Assembly: GCA_044463945.1 (NCBI GenBank)
Contig: JBIQLW010000002.1
Coordinates: 129,740-193,739, forward strand
Source of the DNA: 62-47 sp044463945
Lineage (GTDB): Bacteria > Pseudomonadota > Alphaproteobacteria > Rhizobiales > Xanthobacteraceae
Direction: 5' to 3'
Length of the DNA stretch: 64,000 nt
This document shows positions 57,699 to 64,000 of this stretch, one piece after another. Every line of letters starts with the position of its first letter. Position 1 is the first letter of the stretch. The notes under the pieces were generated by a model. The model saw nothing but the letters and a program-made list of their open reading frames with translations. It was not told the origin of the DNA and did no database searches. Made by a program: the position numbers and the translations under genes.

Positions 57699-57872
57699 TC
57701 AGGCGCGGAAAATCGTCAGACCGAGAATCAGCAGCACCAGGAAGATCACCACGAAGATGTAGAACAGAACCCGCGCGATATCGGCGGACGCCGCCGAGAC
57801 GCCGGTAAAGCCCAGAAAACCGGCGATGATCGATACGACAAGAAAAATCAGGGCCCACTTGAGAATGCTCAT
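57699..57872 (-). CDS. DUF1328 small membrane protein
   Basis: A 57-residue protein with two hydrophobic segments. MSILKWALIFLVVSIIAGFLGFTGVSAASADIARVLFYIFVVIF is the full DUF1328 (YtjA-like) pattern. These are stress-linked inner-membrane proteins of unknown role. The start was set at this Met; a longer frame has no family match. Confidence 0.88.
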   Translation of the reverse strand: MSILKWALIFLVVSIIAGFLGFTGVSAASADIARVLFYIFVVIFLVLLILGLTIFRA

Positions 57873-57977
57873 CTGTTGCTCTCCGCAAAACTCATGCGAT
57901 AACACGCTCGCGCCGCCAAGGTTCCCGCGGCGCTCCCGCACGCACGACCCGCTTGCTTCGCGCCCTGAAGAGACTGC

Positions 57978-59174
57978 ATGAAATCAATCGCCCATCCAGC
58001 TCCCGATGTTGCGGCCGAAGTCGCTCCCGAAGTTGGGAAGAAGGCGCACGGCCGCAACCTGTCGCTCGACCGCGCGCGCACCTTTCTCACCGTCATCGTC
58101 GTGATCCATCACGCGGTGATCCCCTATACGTATTTCGGCCATACCGACCCGAAGTCGTGGCTCGGCTTCGACATGATCGTGCTCGCCACCGACAGCTTCT
58201 TCATGGCGATGTTCTTCTTTCTGTCGGGGCTGTTCGTGTGGCCGAGCCTCGCCCGCCGCGTGCCGGGGGCGTTCGCGCGCGACCGCCTGCTGCGGCTGGG
58301 ACTGCCGTTCGCCATCGCCGCGCTGACCGTGATCCCGATCGCCTATTACGCGCTGGCCTTGCGCGAGCATCCCGATCTGCGCCTCAGTGCGTTCTGGTGG
58401 AACATGGTCACCGCGGGGCCGTGGCCGAGCGGGCCGGTGTGGTTCGTCTGGGTGCTGCTGGTGTTCGATCTCGCCGCCGGCGCGCTCTATCGCATCAGTT
58501 CGAACGCGCTGAACTGGATCAACCGGCTGTCGCTGCGCGGCTTCAATGAACCCGCGCTGTTCTTCCTGGTGCTGGTGAGCGTCACCGCCGTTGCCTACGT
58601 GCCGATGCGCGTGATCTTCGGCCCGAGCCACTGGCTCGAGTCCGGCCCGTTCTCGGTGCAGACCAGCCGGGTGTTTCTCTACGCGCTGTATTTCTTCATC
58701 GGCGCGGGCATCGGCGTCGGCAGCTTCTCGAAGGGCGTGCTGTCAGCGGACGGGCGGTTGGCGAGGTCCGGCTGGGGCTGGGCCGTCGTCACGCTGATCC
58801 CGTATGCCGGGCTCTGGGGCCTGATCGCCATCAAGCGCGAGGTCCTCGGCAATCCGGACACGCTGCCGGTGTGGTACGAGGCCGCCTACGGTCTGCTGTT
58901 CGTGGTCTTCAGCGCGGCGATGATGTTCACCATCCTCGCCTTCTTCCTGCGCTTCAAGCGCGACGGCCGGAGCGTGCTCGACCCGATGCAGAACGATGCT
59001 TACGGTATCTTCCTGGTGCATTACGCTTTCGTGCTGTGGGTGCAGTACGGGATGCTCGATCTCGACTGGCCGGCGATCGTCAAGGCGCTGGTGGCGTTCG
59101 TGGCGACGATGGCGCTGAGCTGGACCACGACGCGGCTGTTGCGGAAGATACCGGGATCGCAGCGGGTGTTGTGA
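57978..59174 (+). CDS. Acyltransferase family 3 membrane protein
   Basis: A 398-residue protein with about ten hydrophobic segments. The family start is RNLSLDRARTFLTVIVVIHHAVIPYTYFGH, with the catalytic-like His in VIHHA. Such proteins O-acetylate envelope sugars or modify glucans (OpgC-type); the acceptor here is unknown. It starts MKSIAHPAPDVAAEV. It ends in a repeat-bearing gap before purL. Confidence 0.85.
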   Translation: MKSIAHPAPDVAAEVAPEVGKKAHGRNLSLDRARTFLTVIVVIHHAVIPYTYFGHTDPKSWLGFDMIVLATDSFFMAMFFFLSGLFVWPSLARRVPGAFARDRLLRLGLPFAIAALTVIPIAYYALALREHPDLRLSAFWWNMVTAGPWPSGPVWFVWVLLVFDLAAGALYRISSNALNWINRLSLRGFNEPALFFLVLVSVTAVAYVPMRVIFGPSHWLESGPFSVQTSRVFLYALYFFIGAGIGVGSFSKGVLSADGRLARSGWGWAVVTLIPYAGLWGLIAIKREVLGNPDTLPVWYEAAYGLLFVVFSAAMMFTILAFFLRFKRDGRSVLDPMQNDAYGIFLVHYAFVLWVQYGMLDLDWPAIVKALVAFVATMALSWTTTRLLRKIPGSQRVL

Positions 59175-59199
59175 GGGGATAACGCCGCGAGACGAAAAT

Positions 59200-59338
59200 C
59201 GTCATACTCCGCGAAGGCGGAGTATCCAGTATTCGGTGGCCGACCTGGTTTCCCCTGCGCCGCTCCGGAGTACTGGATCGTCCGCCGGAGCCTGTCATCG
59301 GGCCGCGCTTTGCGCGGACCCGTTGGCGGACGATGACG
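59200..59338. repeat. ~139-base palindromic repeat, CGTCATnCTCCGCG family
   Basis: It begins CGTCATACTCCGCGAAGGCG, continues TATCCAGTATTCGG, and closes GTACTGGATCGTCCGCC...GGCGGACGATGACG. The ends pair; it matches the element at 46692-46795 in order and sequence. An additional CATCGGGCCGCGC...GCGCGGACCCG stem is inserted in the right arm. Confidence 0.75.
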
Positions 59339-59401
59339 ACACGTTTCTGGGCGGAGGTTCGGAACAACAAGCTGACGGCCGAACGAGCCCGACCACTCGC
59401 C

Positions 59402-61612
<2,211 letters not shown>

Positions 61613-61773
61613 GCGGGTCTTTGTGGCGGGTGCCCCTTATTAAGGAGATCGCGCCGGGGAAAAAAGCCCCCGCGCCGCTTTTCCCGTCCCGCCCGCGCCG
61701 CGACGGGATTTGCACTGGCCGCAAGGATCGGATTTAACATTTTCCGAGGTGTTTTGCCGGGAGCCCTTCAGCC

Positions 61774-62250
61774 GTGGACAATATCGCAATCTCGACCCCC
61801 TTGCAGCGCGCCGTCTTCGTGGCGACCGAAGGCGAGTTCGCGGGCTGGCGGACCTGGAAGCGGGATTCCTTCGAATCCAACAACGGCCCGTTCTGGCACA
61901 AGGTCGAGGACGACGGCAGCGTGCGCTGCGCCTTCCGGGTCGAGGCCAAGCACCTCAACGGAATGCGCAACGTCCACGGCGGCTGCTACATGACGTTCGC
62001 CGACTACTGCCTGTTCGCGATCGCCCGCGATCATCTCGACGGCCCCGGCGTCACCGTCTCCTTCGCCTGCGACTTCCTCGACGCCGCGCGCGAGGGCGAC
62101 CGCATCGACTGCGACGGCGAGGTGACCCGCGCCGGCGGCTCGCTGATTTTCGTGCGCGGTACCTTGCGTTGCGGAGAGCGGCGGCTGTTCACGTTCTCGG
62201 CGACGATCAAGAAGGTGAAACGGAAGCCCGCGCAGCCGGCGGCGACCTAG
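61774..62250 (+). CDS. PaaI-type hotdog thioesterase
   Basis: A 158-residue hotdog protein. VEAKHLNGMRNVHGGCYMTFADYCLFAIARDHL is the PaaI motif (HGG near the active site), then VTVSFACDFLDAAREGDRIDCDGEVTRAGGSLIFVRGTL. It should cleave an acyl-CoA; the substrate is unknown. It is divergent from purL. Confidence 0.85.
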   Translation: MDNIAISTPLQRAVFVATEGEFAGWRTWKRDSFESNNGPFWHKVEDDGSVRCAFRVEAKHLNGMRNVHGGCYMTFADYCLFAIARDHLDGPGVTVSFACDFLDAAREGDRIDCDGEVTRAGGSLIFVRGTLRCGERRLFTFSATIKKVKRKPAQPAAT

Positions 62251-62290
62251 CAGAGTGTTGAAAAACTGATAGGCCAGCTTTCGTCTCAAC

Positions 62291-62415
62291 CGTGTCCCGG
62301 GCGCGAAGCAGCGTGTAACGCTGCTTCGCAGAACCGGGACCGTCGCGAACACCGTCGCTAGAACGGCCCCGGTTCCGCGCAGCGTCACTTCGTGCCGCAG
62401 CGCGCCCGGGGCACG
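62291..62415. repeat. ~125-base palindromic repeat, GTGTCCCGGG family
   Basis: It opens CGTGTCCCGGGCGCGAAGCA and closes GCGCCCGGGGCACG. It shares GCAGAACCGGGACCG with the other copies but is more diverged in the right arm. It lies between the thioesterase and purQ, which converge. Confidence 0.75.
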
Positions 62416-62435
62416 AAGCCATTCTCAACAACCTG

Positions 62436-63137
62436 CTAAGCCGCCCGCTCCAGATGATCGACGAGGCCGGCGAACAGGCCGCGGCCGTCGGTGCAGCCCA
62501 TGATGTCCTCGACGTGGTTTTCCGGGTGCGGCATCATGCCGAGCACGTTGCCGCGCTCGTTGACGATGCCGGCGATCGAGGCCGCCGCGCCGTTGATGTT
62601 GTGGGTGTCGCCGACCTCGCCGGTGGGCGAGCAGTAGCGGTAGAGCACCCGGCCGTCGCCTTCGAGGCGCGCGATGGTGTCGGCGTCGGCGGCGTAGTTG
62701 CCCTCGCCGTGCGCCACCGGCACCCGGATCACCTGCCCGGCGTTGTAGCCGCGCGTGAACGGCGTGTCGGAGCGCTCGACCCGCAGATGCACGTCGTGGC
62801 AGATGAATTTCAGCCCGGCGTTGCGCATCAGGATGCCCGGCAGGAGGCCGGACTCGCACAGGATCTGGAATCCGTTGCAGACGCCGAGCACGAGGCCGCC
62901 GCCGGCCGCGAACTTGCGCACCGCGTCCATCACCGGCGCGCGCGCGGCGATCGCCCCGCAGCGCAGATAGTCGCCGTAGGAGAAGCCGCCCGGCACCACG
63001 ACGAGGTCGGTGCCCTGCGGCAACGCCGTCTCGGCGTGCCAGACCATCGCGGGCTCGCGGCCCGAGATCAGCCGCAGCGCCCGCGCCATGTCGCGCTCGC
63101 GATTGATGCCGGGGAAGACGAGGACGGCGGATTTCAT
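62436..63137 (-). CDS. purQ: Phosphoribosylformylglycinamidine synthase subunit PurQ
   Basis: A 233-residue class I glutaminase. MKSAVLVFPGINRERDMARAL is the start; the nucleophile is in VLGVCNGFQILCESGLLPGIL. His/Glu of the triad are in the end block MMPHPENHVEDIMG. It gives ammonia to PurL. It starts with a 4-base overlap (ATGA) with the small coiled-coil gene. Confidence 0.96.
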   Translation of the reverse strand: MKSAVLVFPGINRERDMARALRLISGREPAMVWHAETALPQGTDLVVVPGGFSYGDYLRCGAIAARAPVMDAVRKFAAGGGLVLGVCNGFQILCESGLLPGILMRNAGLKFICHDVHLRVERSDTPFTRGYNAGQVIRVPVAHGEGNYAADADTIARLEGDGRVLYRYCSPTGEVGDTHNINGAAASIAGIVNERGNVLGMMPHPENHVEDIMGCTDGRGLFAGLVDHLERAA

Positions 63138-63388
63138 AGCGTGGGGGCGTCCTGAATTTCGAGACGGCGTTCGATCCGGTCGAGGCGGCCTTCGTGACGG
63201 ATCAAAGTTGCGTGGATGCCCGCCAGTTCAGTATGAACACCGACAATCTCCTGTCGAACCGAGTTCAGCGACAGACGAACCGCCTGCAATCCTTGGTTCA
63301 TCTCGTCGATCTTGTCGTCCATCTTGGCTTGACGCGCCTGCATGGATTTCAAGACGTCATAAATCAACTCACTGCTGATTTCAGCCAT
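63134..63388 (-). CDS. Small coiled-coil protein between purS and purQ
   Basis: An 84-residue, highly helical protein (MAEISSELIYDVLKSMQARQAKMDDKIDEMNQGL, then LIRHEGRLDRIERRLEI) with heptad-like hydrophobic spacing. It has no membrane segment or signal. It overlaps purQ by 4 bases and starts 18 bases after purS, so it is co-transcribed with them. Similar short helical proteins occur widely in this order without a known role. Confidence 0.7.
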   Translation of the reverse strand: MAEISSELIYDVLKSMQARQAKMDDKIDEMNQGLQAVRLSLNSVRQEIVGVHTELAGIHATLIRHEGRLDRIERRLEIQDAPTL

Positions 63389-63406
63389 GACCCGGTCCCA
63401 TAAGGG

Positions 63407-63649
63407 CTAGCCCACCACCTCGATAGCATAATTCTCGATCACCGTGTTCGCCAGCAGCCTGTCGGCGGCGTCTTTCAGCGCCGCCTCCGCCTTGGCCTTG
63501 TCGGCGCCTGCGAGTTCGATGTCGAATACCTTGCCCTGCCGCACGCTGGCGATGCCATCGACGCCGAGCGATTTCAGAGCGCCCTCGATGGCCTTGCCCT
63601 GCGGGTCGAGGATGCCGTTCTTCAGTGTCACTGTCACGCGCGCTTTCAC
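63407..63649 (-). CDS. purS: Phosphoribosylformylglycinamidine synthase subunit PurS
   Basis: An 80-residue protein that bridges PurL and PurQ. MKARVTVTLKNGILDPQGKAIEGALKSLG and VRQGKVFDIELAGADKAKAE are the full PurS pattern. It starts 7 bases after the purC stop. Confidence 0.96.
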   Translation of the reverse strand: MKARVTVTLKNGILDPQGKAIEGALKSLGVDGIASVRQGKVFDIELAGADKAKAEAALKDAADRLLANTVIENYAIEVVG

Positions 63650-63656
63650 GACCCAG

Positions 63657-64000
63657 TCACCCCTTCACCAGCACCGGGCCGGCGCCCATCGGGCGCTCGT
63701 TTTCCGTCATGATCCCGAGCCGCTTGGCGACGTCGGTATAGGCTTCGATCAGCCCGCCGAGGTCGCGGCGGAAGCGGTCCTTGTCGAGCTTCTCGTTCGA
63801 CTTCACGTCCCACAGCCGGCACGAATCGGGGGAGATCTCGTCGGCGACGATGATCCGCATCATGTCGTTCTCGAACAGCCGCCCGCATTCCATCTTGAAA
63901 TCGACGAGGCGGATGCCGATGCCGAGGAACAGCCCGGAGAGGAAGTCGTTGACGCGGATCGCCAGCGCCATGATGTCGTCGATCTCCTGCGGCGTCGCCC
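63657..64000 (-). CDS. purC: SAICAR synthetase PurC, C-terminal part
   Basis: The C-terminal ~113 codons of PurC; the 5' end lies beyond the window. Visible motifs are FLGIGIRLVDFKMECGR, VADEISPDSCRLWD and KDRFRRDLGG. The enzyme joins CAIR with aspartate. The window end cuts the gene, and no stop or break is seen in the part present. It is the first known gene of the purC-purS-hypothetical-purQ run. Confidence 0.95.
   Translation of the reverse strand, partial: ATPQEIDDIMALAIRVNDFLSGLFLGIGIRLVDFKMECGRLFENDMMRIIVADEISPDSCRLWDVKSNEKLDKDRFRRDLGGLIEAYTDVAKRLGIMTENERPMGAGPVLVKG

Overview
The window is about 66% G+C and reads as chromosome of an alphaproteobacterium of the order Hyphomicrobiales. 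It is most likely from the Bradyrhizobium/Rhodopseudomonas/Nitrobacter group (Nitrobacteraceae). The reasons are the protein sequences, the conserved blocks (rpsF-rpsR-DUF2232-rplI-dnaB-alr-radA-cvpA-purF; gmk-yicC-mltG-fabF-acpP-fabG-fabD; purC-purS-purQ with a small-type purL) and several families of short palindromic intergenic repeats. It is mostly core genome. No rRNA, tRNA, prophage, insertion sequence, integrase or CRISPR array was seen.

Layout. 1-3.3 kb: the end of rsmA/ksgA, a zinc alcohol dehydrogenase, a secreted caspase-like protein and a secreted Gly-rich protein. 3.3-10.2 kb, minus strand: gmk, yicC, mltG and the fatty-acid genes fabF-acpP-fabG-fabD. 10.5-13 kb: ribosomal operon rpsF-rpsR-DUF2232-rplI with a strong terminator. 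13-22.6 kb: a secreted CxxCH protein, a cyclopropane-fatty-acid-synthase-like enzyme, dnaB, alr, radA, cvpA, purF. 22.6-36.9 kb: mixed housekeeping genes (acetyltransferase, SDR, an orphan LivK, der with a YfgM-like protein and a short lipoprotein, panB, a cysteine synthase, nnrU, cspA, prfC). This block ends in a guanidine-II (mini-ykkC) riboswitch in front of a Gdx/SugE exporter. 35.9-37.8 kb: a DUF47-pit phosphate transport pair. 38.3-43 kb: a complete livG-livF-livK-livH-livM operon. 43.3-49 kb: Spx/ArsC-like protein, rpe, an AT-rich foreign gene, purB, murI, cupin, rpsD. 49-54.1 kb is the accessory part: PepSY protein, an ArsR/SRPBCC/DUF1801 module whose SRPBCC gene is broken, a beta-lactamase-family hydrolase, an NTF2-like protein, a BrnT/HTH toxin-antitoxin pair with a broken toxin, a macro-domain protein and grxD. 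54.5-56.8 kb: egtB-egtD for ergothioneine. 56.8-64 kb: bolA, DUF427, DUF1328, an acyltransferase, purL, a thioesterase, then purQ, a coiled-coil protein, purS and the end of purC.

Purine synthesis is the most repeated theme: purF, purB, purL, purQ, purS and purC all lie here. The small PurL plus separate PurQ and PurS is the three-subunit FGAR amidotransferase.

The most interesting signals are: (i) two 6-7 bp hairpins with ACGA and ACGG loops just before the gdx/sugE start, a clear guanidine-II riboswitch; (ii) an AT-rich orphan gene with an R-x4-H motif between rpe and purB, a candidate HEPN nuclease; (iii) a toxin-antitoxin locus with an intact promoter/operator and HTH gene but two +1 lesions in the toxin, both in five-base homopolymers; (iv) an SRPBCC gene broken by a 65-bp insertion that contains a 35-bp direct duplication; and (v) at least four families of dispersed palindromic repeats.
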